Below the pieces are notes generated by a model. The model saw nothing but the letters and a program-made list of their open reading frames with translations, had not been told where the DNA came from and ran no database searches. The position numbers were made by a program, and so were the translations under genes. Of a stretch of 48,813 nucleotides of DNA, positions 31,017-38,693 are shown piece after piece. The stretch covers positions 1-48,813 of the forward strand of contig DASYMJ010000352.1 in NCBI GenBank assembly GCA_036009105.1, read 5' to 3'. The stretch is from JAFAVZ01 sp036009105. GTDB lineage: Bacteria > Acidobacteriota > Thermoanaerobaculia > Gp7-AA8. Every line of letters starts with the position of its first letter. Position 1 is the first letter of the stretch.

Positions 31017-31988
31017 CTAAAACCTCACCCTCTGCCAATGCGCGTTCTTCGTCAGCGCCACCAGCGTGTCGCCGTCCCAGTAGACGGCGCCCCACTCCCG
31101 GCCGGCCGCCCAGCTCTGCGCGCTGCTGCCGGCGAAGCGAACGACAGTGTCGCCGCGGACGAGGAAGATGTTGCCCTCCTTGTCCACATGGAGCGACTTG
31201 GCCGGCCCGCCGGCGGCGCCTTCGCTCACGTCGATGGTTTTCTCGACGATGGCCTCGGCTACGGAGGCGGCCGAGTAGTCGGCGTCGCGCCAGTCGGGGC
31301 CTGTGCCTTTGGACAGCTGCTTGCCCAGGTCGAGGCGGAAGAGGATGACCTGCTGTTTCGCGGCGTTGTAGGCGGCGTAGCGGTTGGGGGCGACGCGGGT
31401 GATGAGATCCGCGCAGCCGATTGCATCCTTCAGGAGCCGGCCCAGGACCACGCCATCGCGGGAGAGAACGGTGACGCCGTTCTCGGTCAGCGCCACCACC
31501 GACGACGATGGCCCGGGGGCGATCGCGCCGACGCAGCCTTTCAGGCGGACGGCGAGCGTCGGGTTCGGCTCGTGGTCCGGGCCGAAGTCATAAAAGATGA
31601 TCGCGCCGCGGTCACTCGCTTTCAACGGCAGCGCGTCCGCGGAGGCGGCGAACGACTTGTCGTCCAGCAAGGCGGCATCGAGGAGCTGGCCGCCGCCGTC
31701 GTCCTCGCGCGCGATGCGCGGCAGCGCCGCGGCGGGGACGATGACGTACGGCATCGCGTTCGATTTCGGGCCGCGCATCAAGGCGCCGCTCACGTTCGCC
31801 TTGCCGGACGGATAGACCACGAGATAGCGCCCTCCGCCGAACGGCACGATGCGCCGCGCCCGGTTGTGCACCACGGCCAGCGCCTCGCGGTTGGAGGGGT
31901 TGTCGGTCTCCGGCAGCTCGACCGGCGCGACCGATTCGGAGGATGGCTTCAGGGCGGTGAGCGCTACGAGGAGGAGAGCGGAAAGCAT
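31017..31988 (-). CDS. Exported hypothetical protein, beta-propeller-like
   Basis: 323 residues. A short hydrophobic N-terminus (LSALLLVALTAL) suggests export. The rest is rich in short beta-strands with repeated 'value-then-label' turns (RYLVVYPSGKANVSG, SVVALTENGVTVLSRDGVVL, SLHVDKEGNIFLVRGDTVVR), as in WD/NHL-like propellers. No catalytic motif. It is divergent from the DUF4412-like gene at 32047. The stop codon lies one base past heptad hairpin H4. Confidence 0.7.
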   Translation of the reverse strand: MLSALLLVALTALKPSSESVAPVELPETDNPSNREALAVVHNRARRIVPFGGGRYLVVYPSGKANVSGALMRGPKSNAMPYVIVPAAALPRIAREDDGGGQLLDAALLDDKSFAASADALPLKASDRGAIIFYDFGPDHEPNPTLAVRLKGCVGAIAPGPSSSVVALTENGVTVLSRDGVVLGRLLKDAIGCADLITRVAPNRYAAYNAAKQQVILFRLDLGKQLSKGTGPDWRDADYSAASVAEAIVEKTIDVSEGAAGGPAKSLHVDKEGNIFLVRGDTVVRFAGSSAQSWAAGREWGAVYWDGDTLVALTKNAHWQRVRF

Positions 31989-32033
31989 CTTCTATGTATA
32001 GCACTGTGACGGTTCCGTGTCCGCAGCCGGCCG

Positions 32034-32039
32034 TACACT
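32034..32039 (+). promoter_or_regulatory. Candidate -10 box (TACACT), DUF4412-like gene
   Basis: TACACT 7 nt before the ATG at 32047, with no ribosome site in the gap. A fully or nearly leaderless start is implied. Confidence 0.45.
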
Positions 32040-32046
32040 CCTTTCC

Positions 32047-32811
32047 ATGCGCCGCCTCCCGCTCGCCGTCGCGCTGCTCGTGCTTTCCCTCCCCGCGCTG
32101 GCCGGAACCTCGTTCGTCTTCGAGTGCCAGAACAACGGCACCGTGCCGTACACGTTCCGCGGCAAGGCGTGGGTGGAAGGGCCGCACGCGCGCTACGACG
32201 TGACGGAGGGCGGCCATCCGCTGTTCAACCCGAAGATGACCATCGTCTCCCGCGACCGCGGCTCCATCCTGATGATCATCGACCACCGCCAGCGGACGTA
32301 CTTCATGCGCACCACCGACCTGATGACCGGCCAGCTGGCGCTCTGGCGAGGGCCGGGCACGTCGAAGGCATCGAAGCACACCGTCGCCGCCGCGCGCGAG
32401 ACAGCGGAGGCGAAGATCGCCGGCCGCGACACCACGAAGCTCACCGTGCGCACCGGCTACAACCTGGCCATGGAGATCGAGGGAGAGAAGCTGAAGGGCC
32501 GGGTCGACTCGGACGCCACGTTCTGGATGATGCCCGGCACGCTGGAGGCCATCCCCTACGGCCTGCATTTCGCGCTGAAGACCGGCTTCCCCCCCATCGA
32601 TGAAGAGATCGCCAGAGCGCTGGCCGGCAAAGGCAACCCCCTGCGCGAGGTGGTGAACGTCTCCCGGTCCATCGAAGGCGGCCCCGCGATGACCGAGACG
32701 TTCAAGCTCGACGTGTCGGAGGTGAAGGAGGAGCCGCTGCCGGCCGCCATCTTCAACGCGCCGGAAGGCTACGTGTACCGCGAGCCGTCGTTCGGGTTCG
32801 GGGCGCAGTGA
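32047..32811 (+). CDS. Exported DUF4412-like protein
   Basis: 254 residues. The signal peptide is LPLAVALLVLSLPALAG. The mature part is beta-rich with a repeated 'tracking' pattern: FRGKAWVEGPHARYDVTEGG, MIIDHRQRTYFMRTTDL, IAGRDTTKLTVRTGY and DATFWMMPG. This fits the LolA/LppX-like DUF4412 group of periplasmic proteins, assigned by pattern only. It converges on the GAF gene with heptad hairpin H5 between the two stops. Confidence 0.7.
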   Translation: MRRLPLAVALLVLSLPALAGTSFVFECQNNGTVPYTFRGKAWVEGPHARYDVTEGGHPLFNPKMTIVSRDRGSILMIIDHRQRTYFMRTTDLMTGQLALWRGPGTSKASKHTVAAARETAEAKIAGRDTTKLTVRTGYNLAMEIEGEKLKGRVDSDATFWMMPGTLEAIPYGLHFALKTGFPPIDEEIARALAGKGNPLREVVNVSRSIEGGPAMTETFKLDVSEVKEEPLPAAIFNAPEGYVYREPSFGFGAQ

Positions 32812-32813
32812 CG

Positions 32814-32890
32814 AGTTGCTGGTTGCTCGTTACTGGTTGCTGGTAGAGGCGCTGAGGCGCAAGTAACCAACAACCAGCAACCAGCAACTT
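32814..32890. repeat. Heptad-repeat hairpin H5 (GTTGCTG family) between convergent genes
   Basis: The left arm begins 2 nt after the plus-gene stop (AGTTGCTGGTTGCTCG) and the right arm ends 1 nt before the minus-gene stop. The arms pair over about 30 nt with small mismatches. It is the clearest case of one element serving two 3' ends. Confidence 0.88.
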
Positions 32891-32891
32891 C

Positions 32892-33386
32892 TCAATCCGC
32901 CACCGCCTCCGCCACCTTCTCCGCGAACGCCATGGCCATGCGCTGATGCTCGGCGGTGTAAAAGTCGGGCTCCTCCTTGTCGAGGGCGAGCATGCCGACG
33001 AGGCGGCCGTTGTGGAGGAGGGGGACGCCGAGCCAGGAGCGGATGCCGGCGCCGACGTGGAGGCCGCGGCGGAAGGCGCGGTATTGCTCGGTGTCGGAGA
33101 CGATCAGGGGCCGGCGGCGATGCACGACTTCGCCGTTCGGCGTGTCGGCGGCATCGACGTCGAAGCTCTCGCCGAGGATGACGTCCAGGTCGGCGAAGCC
33201 GACGCCGCCGACGATGACCAGGCGGCTGCCGCGCAGCTGCTGTACCGAGGCGCTGTCGTACGGCACCACGTGGCGCAGCTCCTGGAGGACCTTCTGCATC
33301 GTCTCCGCCAATACGCTCCTCTCTCTGAAGGCCGGCGATTGTAAGCCGGCCCGGCCGGCCGCGCTAGCTGGCCAAGCCTCGGCCAC
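32892..33386 (-). CDS. Orphan GAF-domain protein
   Basis: 164 residues consisting almost entirely of one GAF domain: ETMQKVLQELRHVVPYDSAS at the start, RRRPLIVSDTEQYRAF, SWLGVPLLHNGRLVGMLALD and FYTAEHQRMAMAFAEKVAEA at the end. No kinase, cyclase or DNA-binding output is attached. The GTG at 33386 is the longest start; an ATG at MQKVL is possible. It lies 10 nt after mutM on the same strand. Ligand and partner unknown. Confidence 0.8.
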   Translation of the reverse strand: MAEAWPASAAGRAGLQSPAFRERSVLAETMQKVLQELRHVVPYDSASVQQLRGSRLVIVGGVGFADLDVILGESFDVDAADTPNGEVVHRRRPLIVSDTEQYRAFRRGLHVGAGIRSWLGVPLLHNGRLVGMLALDKEEPDFYTAEHQRMAMAFAEKVAEAVAD

Positions 33387-33396
33387 CGTCAGCGTC

Positions 33397-34164
33397 TCAG
33401 GCCTGGTGCTTGTTGCACCAGTAGGTGGTCCGCCCGGCGATGGTCGCGCGCTCGAGCGTGCCGTCGCAACGCCAGCAGCGCTCCCCTTCCTCCCGCCGGT
33501 CGAAGAGCCAGCCGCGGCGCGGCTTGCCGTCGATCATCCCCTGCAGGATGCGCCGCATGGTGGTGAAGAGCGTCCTGACATCCGCATCGCTCAACTTCTC
33601 GGCCAGCCGCTTGGGATGGATGCCGGTCTGGAACAGCAACTCATCGACGTAGAGGTTGCCCAGGCCGGCGACGAGCTCCTGGGACAGCAGCAGCGCCTTG
33701 ATCGCGCCCCTTCTTTTGCGGATCAGCTCGCGGAAGTCTTTGAGCTTGAACGTTGCGTCCAAAGGATCGCGCCCCAGCCGCTGCTTCGCGATGTAGGCAT
33801 CCGGATCGTCGAGCAGGTCGACGGCGCCGAAGAGGCGCATGTCCTCGAACGCCAGCTTCGCGCCGTCGGCGAAATGGAAGATGACGCGCGCAAACCGCGG
33901 GTCGTCGCCTTCCCGGTAGTACGCCAGATCCCCGGTCATGCCGAAGTGCAGCCGCACCCACCCCCCACCCGTATCGGCGAAGAGGTGCTTCCCATGCCGC
34001 TGGACGCTGGTGAACTCCCGCCCCTCCACCCGCCCGGCGAGCACGTCCGCCCGCACCTCGCCCAGGATGCGCGCGTCGCGCACCTCGACCCGCGCCACCC
34101 GCTGATGCAAAGCGTGCTTCGCGAAGTAGCGGGTGAAGGATTCGACCTCGGGCAGCTCGGGCAT
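33397..34164 (-). CDS. mutM: Formamidopyrimidine-DNA glycosylase
   Basis: Base-excision repair enzyme for 8-oxoguanine. 255 residues (usual ~270). The N-terminus MPELPEVESF gives the catalytic Pro and Glu. RHGKHLF and HFGMTGDL follow, then the helix-two-turn-helix GLGNLYVDELLFQTGIHPKR. The C-terminal zinc finger reads CWRC...YWCNKHQ, so the fourth ligand is apparently His instead of Cys. The Fpg rather than Nei assignment rests on PELPEVE. Flanked by heptad hairpin H6 upstream and the GAF gene downstream. Confidence 0.92.
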   Translation of the reverse strand: MPELPEVESFTRYFAKHALHQRVARVEVRDARILGEVRADVLAGRVEGREFTSVQRHGKHLFADTGGGWVRLHFGMTGDLAYYREGDDPRFARVIFHFADGAKLAFEDMRLFGAVDLLDDPDAYIAKQRLGRDPLDATFKLKDFRELIRKRRGAIKALLLSQELVAGLGNLYVDELLFQTGIHPKRLAEKLSDADVRTLFTTMRRILQGMIDGKPRRGWLFDRREEGERCWRCDGTLERATIAGRTTYWCNKHQA

Positions 34165-34170
34165 GGCGCA

Positions 34171-34275
34171 GAACGATGAACGATGAACGATGAAGGATGA
34201 ACGATGAACAAAAGCATAGTACGGGTCATCGTTCATCGTTCATCCTTCATCGTTCATCGTTGATCCTTCATCGTT
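34171..34275. repeat. Heptad-repeat hairpin H6 (GAACGAT family)
   Basis: The left arm reads GAACGAT three times, then GAAGGAT, GAACGAT, GAACAAA. The right arm is the complementary run of GTTCATC and CTTCATC units with one GTTGATC variant. The right end supplies the TGA stop of the PstS-like gene. It is the longest array in the window. Confidence 0.9.
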
Positions 34276-35101
34276 CCGCGTTCTGCACGTATCCCGAGTC
34301 CTCCACCGCCTTCTTGGCCGCCGGGGAGGCGGCCCAGGCTACGAACTTGCGAACGGGCTCCGGCGCGTCGGCTTTCGAATAGAGGTAGAAGCGGCCGCTG
34401 AGGGGGTAGGAGCGGTCGCGGATCGTCACCGGCGTCGGCGCGACGGCCACGCCGTCGGCGCGGCGGATCCAGAGCAGGCGGGTGTGGGGGGCGGCGGAGA
34501 GGCCGGTGTAGCCGAGGCCGGCCGGGTCTGCCTCCAGGGCGGCGAGGACGCCTTTCGGGTCGGTGTAGTCGCGGGTGGGCTGGGGCGGGACGTCCGGGAC
34601 GCCGAGGTAGGTCGTCACGCCGCGGGCGGCGGCTTCGCCGTAGACGGCGATGGGCGCGTTCACGCCGCCCACCTCCCGCCAGTTCGTGATCTTCCGCGTC
34701 ACGATGCCGCCCAGCTGCTGCATGGTCAGCTCGTGCACCGGGTTCATCTCGTGGACGTAGAACGCGATGGTGTCATACGCGACCGGCGTCTCCCTCAGCC
34801 CCGCGGCCCGCTCCTCGGGCGTGGCCAGGCGGGAGGAGGTGGCCACATCCGCCCCGCCCGAGAGCAGCGCGGCCAGGCCAGCCGAGCTCCCGCCGCCGTC
34901 GACGGCCAGCTTCGCGTCCTTGTAGGCGCCGCCGAGGCGGATGGCCAGGCCGCGCATCGTCTCCGAGCCCTTGACGCGGATGGTGGGAGCGGAGGAGGCG
35001 GACTTTGCCGGTGTCGACGATGAGGACGACGTCGCGGACGGCTTCTCCTCCGCGAACTTGCAGGCGGTGAGCAGGAGCAGGAGAGCGAGCAAGCGGCGCA
35101 T
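34268..35101 (-). CDS. PstS-like phosphate-binding lipoprotein, orphan
   Basis: 277 residues. Lipobox LLLLLTAC, then a Ser/Ala-rich linker. The PBP-like fold shows IRVKGSETMRGLAIRLGGAY, VDGGGSSAGLAALLSGGADV and ATSSRLATPEE, the phosphate-binding loops of the PstS family. No pstC, pstA, pstB or phoU gene is nearby, so it may serve a distant transporter or act as a phosphate scavenger or sensor. It follows the DUF885 gene by 20 nt. The stop codon is inside heptad hairpin H6. Confidence 0.85.
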   Translation of the reverse strand: MRRLLALLLLLTACKFAEEKPSATSSSSSTPAKSASSAPTIRVKGSETMRGLAIRLGGAYKDAKLAVDGGGSSAGLAALLSGGADVATSSRLATPEERAAGLRETPVAYDTIAFYVHEMNPVHELTMQQLGGIVTRKITNWREVGGVNAPIAVYGEAAARGVTTYLGVPDVPPQPTRDYTDPKGVLAALEADPAGLGYTGLSAAPHTRLLWIRRADGVAVAPTPVTIRDRSYPLSGRFYLYSKADAPEPVRKFVAWAASPAAKKAVEDSGYVQNAER

Positions 35102-35121
35102 TTGCGCCGCCTTTTCAAGAA

Positions 35122-36891
35122 TCAGGCCTTCTTCTTCGCGGCGATCCAGGCGTCGATCCGCTCCTCGAGCACATCCATCGGCAGCGCGCCGGCGCCGAGG
35201 ACCTCGTCGTGGAACTGGCGGAGGTCGAAGCGGTCGCCCAGCGCGGCGCGGGCCCGCTCGCGCAGCTCGAGGATCTTGAGCTGCCCCACCTTGTAGCCGA
35301 GAGCCTGGCCGGGCCAGACGATGTAGCGGTCTGTCTCGCTCTGCACGTCGACCTCATCGATGGCGGAGTGATCGTGGAAGAACTGCACCACCTGCTCGCG
35401 GGTCCAGTGCTTCGCGTGCAGCCCGGAGTCGACCACCAGGCGGATCGCGCGCAGCATCTCGTCGGTCAGCCGGCCGAAGTCGTTGTACGGATCATGATAG
35501 AAGCCGACTTCCTTGCCCAGGCGCTCCGAGTAGAGCGCCCACCCCTCGACATACGCCGTGTAATTGCTCTGCTTGCGGAAGTCGGGAAGGTCGCCCAGCT
35601 CCTGGGCGATGGAGATCTGCATGTGATGGCCGGGCACGCCCTCGTGGTAGGCGGTCGACTCCATGGTGATCGTCTTGCGCGACCGCGGCTCGCTGGTGTT
35701 GACGTTCACGCGGCCGGGGCGGGAGCCGTCCGGCGCGCCGTCGTTGTAGTCGGCCCCGGCGGCGGACGCCTCGCGGAACGACTCCATCGGCACCACTTCC
35801 AGCTTCGCCTTCGGCAGGCGGCCGAAGAGCTCCGGCAGCTTGGCGTACATCTGGGCGGTGTACTTGCGGTAGAGCTCGATGATCTGCTCGCGCGACTTCG
35901 CCTTCAGGTCGGGGTTCTGATCGACCGCTTTGTAGAAGGACGGCAGGTCGTTGTACCCGAGCTTTTTGGCGATGGTCAGCATCTCGCCTTCGATGCGCGC
36001 CACCTCGCGCAGGCCGAGCTGATGGATCTGGTCCGCGGTCATGTTCGTGGTGGTCGAGCGGCGGATGCGGCGGTTGTAGCGCTCCACGCCTTGCGGCAGC
36101 GACCACATCCCGACGTCCGTCCGCCCGGCGGGCGCATATTCGTCGCGCACGAACTTCGCGAACTTGGCGTACGCCGGCAGCACGGAGGTGCGGATCGCGC
36201 CGAGAAAGTCATTGCGGATGCGGGCCCGGTCCGCCTCGGCGATCGAGTCGGGGAACTTCTGCAGCGGCAGCGCGAACGGCGTGGAGGCCGGATCCTGATC
36301 GGCGATCTTCTGCGCCTGCCCGGTCACCTTCTCCAGGAGGAACTTCGGCGGCATCAGCTTCTCGCCCATCCCCTTGCGCATGGTGGCGATGGTCTGGTCG
36401 ATGGTGACGGGGAACTTCTTCATCCGGGTGATGTAGTCGTCGTAGTCCTTGACGCTGGTGAAGGAGAGGAAGGACGGGAACTGCGCGGCAAAGAGATGGA
36501 TGCCGCCCATCTGGTTGACCGGCATCTCCCACTCGTGCCACCGGTCGGCCTCAAGGCCGTCCTTGAGATCGCGGACCATCAACTCCTTGTTCAGTTTTTC
36601 CTGCTCGGAGAAGCCGGCGGTGTTGATGGCCTGGAAGCGCTCGAGGAACCGCCTGGTCTCGCGCACGTCGGCGAGGCGGGCCGCTTCGGAGTTGTCGCTG
36701 ACCTTGTCGTTGTAGCGCTTGTCGCCGAGGATGGAGGCGAACTCGGGGCTCGTCCTCATGGTGTACTCCCACTGCTCGTGCAGGAGGTCGGCCAGCGCCT
36801 TGCGGCGTTTGTCGAGGTCCGCGGCGGAGAGCTCGGCGGCGGAGGCGGCGACGGTGGAGAGGAGGAGGGCGACCGCGAGGAGCGTCTTCAT
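35122..36891 (-). CDS. Exported DUF885-family metallopeptidase-like protein
   Basis: 589 residues with a signal peptide (LLAVALLLSTVAASA). The DUF885 core contains HEGVPGHHMQISIAQE, an HExxxGHH-type zinc motif, preceded by GRVNVNTSEPRSRKTI and followed by YVEGWALYSERLGKEVGFY. Family members are predicted carboxypeptidase-like enzymes of the periplasm. The ATG lies 10 nt after the stop of the small lipoprotein gene, giving a lipoprotein-DUF885-PstS-like operon. Substrate unknown. Confidence 0.9.
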   Translation of the reverse strand: MKTLLAVALLLSTVAASAAELSAADLDKRRKALADLLHEQWEYTMRTSPEFASILGDKRYNDKVSDNSEAARLADVRETRRFLERFQAINTAGFSEQEKLNKELMVRDLKDGLEADRWHEWEMPVNQMGGIHLFAAQFPSFLSFTSVKDYDDYITRMKKFPVTIDQTIATMRKGMGEKLMPPKFLLEKVTGQAQKIADQDPASTPFALPLQKFPDSIAEADRARIRNDFLGAIRTSVLPAYAKFAKFVRDEYAPAGRTDVGMWSLPQGVERYNRRIRRSTTTNMTADQIHQLGLREVARIEGEMLTIAKKLGYNDLPSFYKAVDQNPDLKAKSREQIIELYRKYTAQMYAKLPELFGRLPKAKLEVVPMESFREASAAGADYNDGAPDGSRPGRVNVNTSEPRSRKTITMESTAYHEGVPGHHMQISIAQELGDLPDFRKQSNYTAYVEGWALYSERLGKEVGFYHDPYNDFGRLTDEMLRAIRLVVDSGLHAKHWTREQVVQFFHDHSAIDEVDVQSETDRYIVWPGQALGYKVGQLKILELRERARAALGDRFDLRQFHDEVLGAGALPMDVLEERIDAWIAAKKKA

Positions 36892-36901
36892 GCGGCGCGC
36901 A

Positions 36902-37315
36902 TTATCCCCCGACCGAAGGATTTGACGCGCTGCCCGTGACGATGACGTAACGGCGGAAGACCCGCTCGCGCGGCTGCTGCAGCCGGTCGCGGGCGACGCA
37001 GAGGACGGACCGCTCGTTGCTCACGCCGGCGGTGGCGGCGGGCAGATGCAGCGAGGCGAGCTCGATGGGGCCGGTGATGGTCTCCCGTTTCCGCTGCTCG
37101 CGCCTCGCCTTCACCGCCTTCCTGCTCCCGATGCGCGGCGCCACGACGTCATGCTTGTGGAACGTGCTCTGGGTGAGGACGGCGTCGTTGCGGATGGCGA
37201 AGAGGTGGCAGGTCATCAGCCGGGCCAGCCGCACCCGCGCCCGGCCGGCCAGGCCGCAGCCGGCGGCCAACATCATCAGGATCAGCAGAAACGCGATGGA
37301 TTTCGTTCTCGCCAC
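36902..37315 (-). CDS. Small lipoprotein, unknown function
   Basis: 137 residues from a GTG at 37315 with a strong GGAAAGGAG site 6 nt upstream. The lipobox is LMMLAAGC (C20). The mature part is basic and short-stranded (RLARLMTCHLFAIRNDAVLT, SRKAVKARREQRKRETITGP), with no recognisable family. A longer reading to 37438 runs through a heptad repeat and is rejected. It is first in an operon with DUF885. Confidence 0.7.
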   Translation of the reverse strand: MARTKSIAFLLILMMLAAGCGLAGRARVRLARLMTCHLFAIRNDAVLTQSTFHKHDVVAPRIGSRKAVKARREQRKRETITGPIELASLHLPAATAGVSNERSVLCVARDRLQQPRERVFRRYVIVTGSASNPSVGG

Positions 37316-37423
37316 GACCGGCTCCTTTCCCCGTTCCCAACATAGGACGCCCGGCTGCGAAAAAGGTTGGCCGTCACCAGGACGTGACCAAAAAGAGGGG
37401 CGGCTGGAACGAACCAGTCGTCT

Positions 37424-37446
37424 ACCGACAACTGACAACCGAGAAC
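37424..37446. repeat. Solo heptad-repeat arm H9 (GTTGTCA family)
   Basis: A single arm (CCGACAACTGACAACCGAGAAC) in units of the H1 family, without its inverted partner, 5 nt from the stop of the receiver-like gene at 37452. It may be a decayed hairpin. Confidence 0.6.
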
Positions 37447-37451
37447 GGCCT

Positions 37452-38009
37452 CTAATGCACCGTTACGCTGCCCGGCGCTTCGTCCCCGATCAGGCGGATG
37501 AACGTCCAGTGGGAAATGATGAACGCCAGCGGCTCGAGCTCGAACGGCTTGACCAGCATGCCGAGCGAGCGCTCCATGAACGGCGACTGCAGCGTGAGCG
37601 CCACCTCCGCCACGTCCGGCGTCATGACCAGCATCGGCCGCGGCTCCTCGGCCAGCGCCTCGACCATGGCGTCCTGCAGCCTGGGGTCGGCCACGATCAG
37701 CGCGTGCTCGGCGTCGTGCCTGGTCTTCCTCACCCCCGCCTGGTCGGCGGCTACGTCGCAGCCGATGCCGAACGCTCCTGCGACCGCCTGGTACAGGTCG
37801 CACAGCAGACGGTCCTGGTCGAGAGCGAGCACGCGCAGGTCGCGGCCGCGCTGGTGACGGAACCGGGTCACCGCCTCGCTGATCGCGTCCCGCTGCTGGA
37901 GCAGCAGCGCCGCCACCCGGTCATCCTCCGCCTCGGCCTGCCGGGAGAGCTCGACCGCGCGCTCGAGCTGCTGCCGCAACCGCGCCATGTGCACCTGGTG
38001 GGAAGGCAT
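37452..38009 (-). CDS. Coiled-coil plus degenerate receiver-like protein
   Basis: 185 residues. The N-terminal helix (about 1-55) is followed by a receiver-like domain: LRVLALDQDRLLCDLY replaces the usual acidic D-D pair with D-x-D, HALIVADPRLQDAM holds the phospho-site region, and GMLVKPFELEPLAFII keeps the conserved Lys-Pro. The acidic pocket is incomplete, so phosphorylation is uncertain. It is divergent from the CheY-like gene at 38091. It may be a pseudo-receiver that competes or signals with it (inference). Confidence 0.65.
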   Translation of the reverse strand: MPSHQVHMARLRQQLERAVELSRQAEAEDDRVAALLLQQRDAISEAVTRFRHQRGRDLRVLALDQDRLLCDLYQAVAGAFGIGCDVAADQAGVRKTRHDAEHALIVADPRLQDAMVEALAEEPRPMLVMTPDVAEVALTLQSPFMERSLGMLVKPFELEPLAFIISHWTFIRLIGDEAPGSVTVH

Positions 38010-38074
38010 GAATCCCCGGTGAAGACGCGGAAAGGCTCCTCAGATTGGCAGCAGGGCCGGCGTCCGGCCGCTGT

Positions 38075-38080
38075 TACACT
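38075..38080 (+). promoter_or_regulatory. Candidate -10 box (TACACT) for the CheY-like gene
   Basis: TACACT 10 nt before the ATG at 38091. The gap (CTTCTCTCCT) is pyrimidine-rich and has no Shine-Dalgarno sequence. Confidence 0.4.
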
Positions 38081-38090
38081 CTTCTCTCCT

Positions 38091-38462
38091 ATGTCGCCCC
38101 ACCGCGCGCTCGTCGTCGAGGACGATCCGGCCATCCGCCGGCTGGTCGGCAAGCTCCTGGCCCGGCACCACATCGAGCACGACACGGTGGGAGACGGGCG
38201 GCAGGCGGTGGAGAAGCTGCGCCAGAACCGCTACTCGGTGGTCGTGCTCGACCTCATGGTTCCGGAAACGAACGGCTTCGAGATCATCGACGTGATCAAG
38301 CGCGAGGGGCTGAACGTGCCCGTGGCGGTCGTCTCCGCGGTCTCCCAGCAGGCGTTGACGAACCTCGACCTCGACATCGTCAAGCTGGTCATCTCCAAGC
38401 CCTTCGACGTGGACGAGTTCACCAAGGGCATTCTCGAGATCTGCGCCGACGGCGAGCGCTGA
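38091..38462 (+). CDS. CheY-like single-domain response regulator
   Basis: 123 residues, one complete receiver: acidic pair D11/D12 in VVEDDPAIRR, phospho-acceptor D54 in VVVLDLMVPETNGFE, and K103 in VISKPFDVDEF. No output domain, so it works by protein-protein contact. It is 48 bp upstream of a small proline-rich ORF and the cyanophycin operon on the same strand. The cognate kinase is not in the window. Confidence 0.93.
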   Translation: MSPHRALVVEDDPAIRRLVGKLLARHHIEHDTVGDGRQAVEKLRQNRYSVVVLDLMVPETNGFEIIDVIKREGLNVPVAVVSAVSQQALTNLDLDIVKLVISKPFDVDEFTKGILEICADGER

Positions 38463-38510
38463 GCGGCAGGGTTTGCGTCTGGCGCAAAATCTGCTCAAGA
38501 AGGAGGTGCC

Positions 38511-38687
38511 ATGAGAAAGGGCGCCCCGAACTCCGAGAACCTGCCGCCCCACCTGCGCGAGCATTCCCGCCCGCCCGATCCGCGACGCGAGCTCCCCATC
38601 GAATCGCCCGACCTCCACCCACCGCCCCCTCCCCCGCCCCCCGACGCGCAGCACGACGCAGTCGACCCGTACCTTCGCCGGAGCTGA
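38511..38687 (+). CDS. Small proline-rich protein upstream of cphA
   Basis: 58 codons from an ATG preceded by AAGGAGGTG, the strongest ribosome site seen in the window. The product starts MRKGAPNSENLPPHLREHS, has a run of eight prolines and ends DPYLRRS. No family recognised and no signal peptide. It ends 6 nt before the cphA start, so it is the first gene of the cyanophycin operon. It could be a regulatory leader or a granule-associated peptide. The excellent ribosome site argues it is translated. Confidence 0.6.
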   Translation: MRKGAPNSENLPPHLREHSRPPDPRRELPIESPDLHPPPPPPPPDAQHDAVDPYLRRS

Positions 38688-38693
38688 CAGGCC

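Noticed and set aside
34171..34275. CRISPR array
   Set aside because: The repeated units are 7 nt with no spacers, arranged as an inverted repeat. No cas genes nearby.
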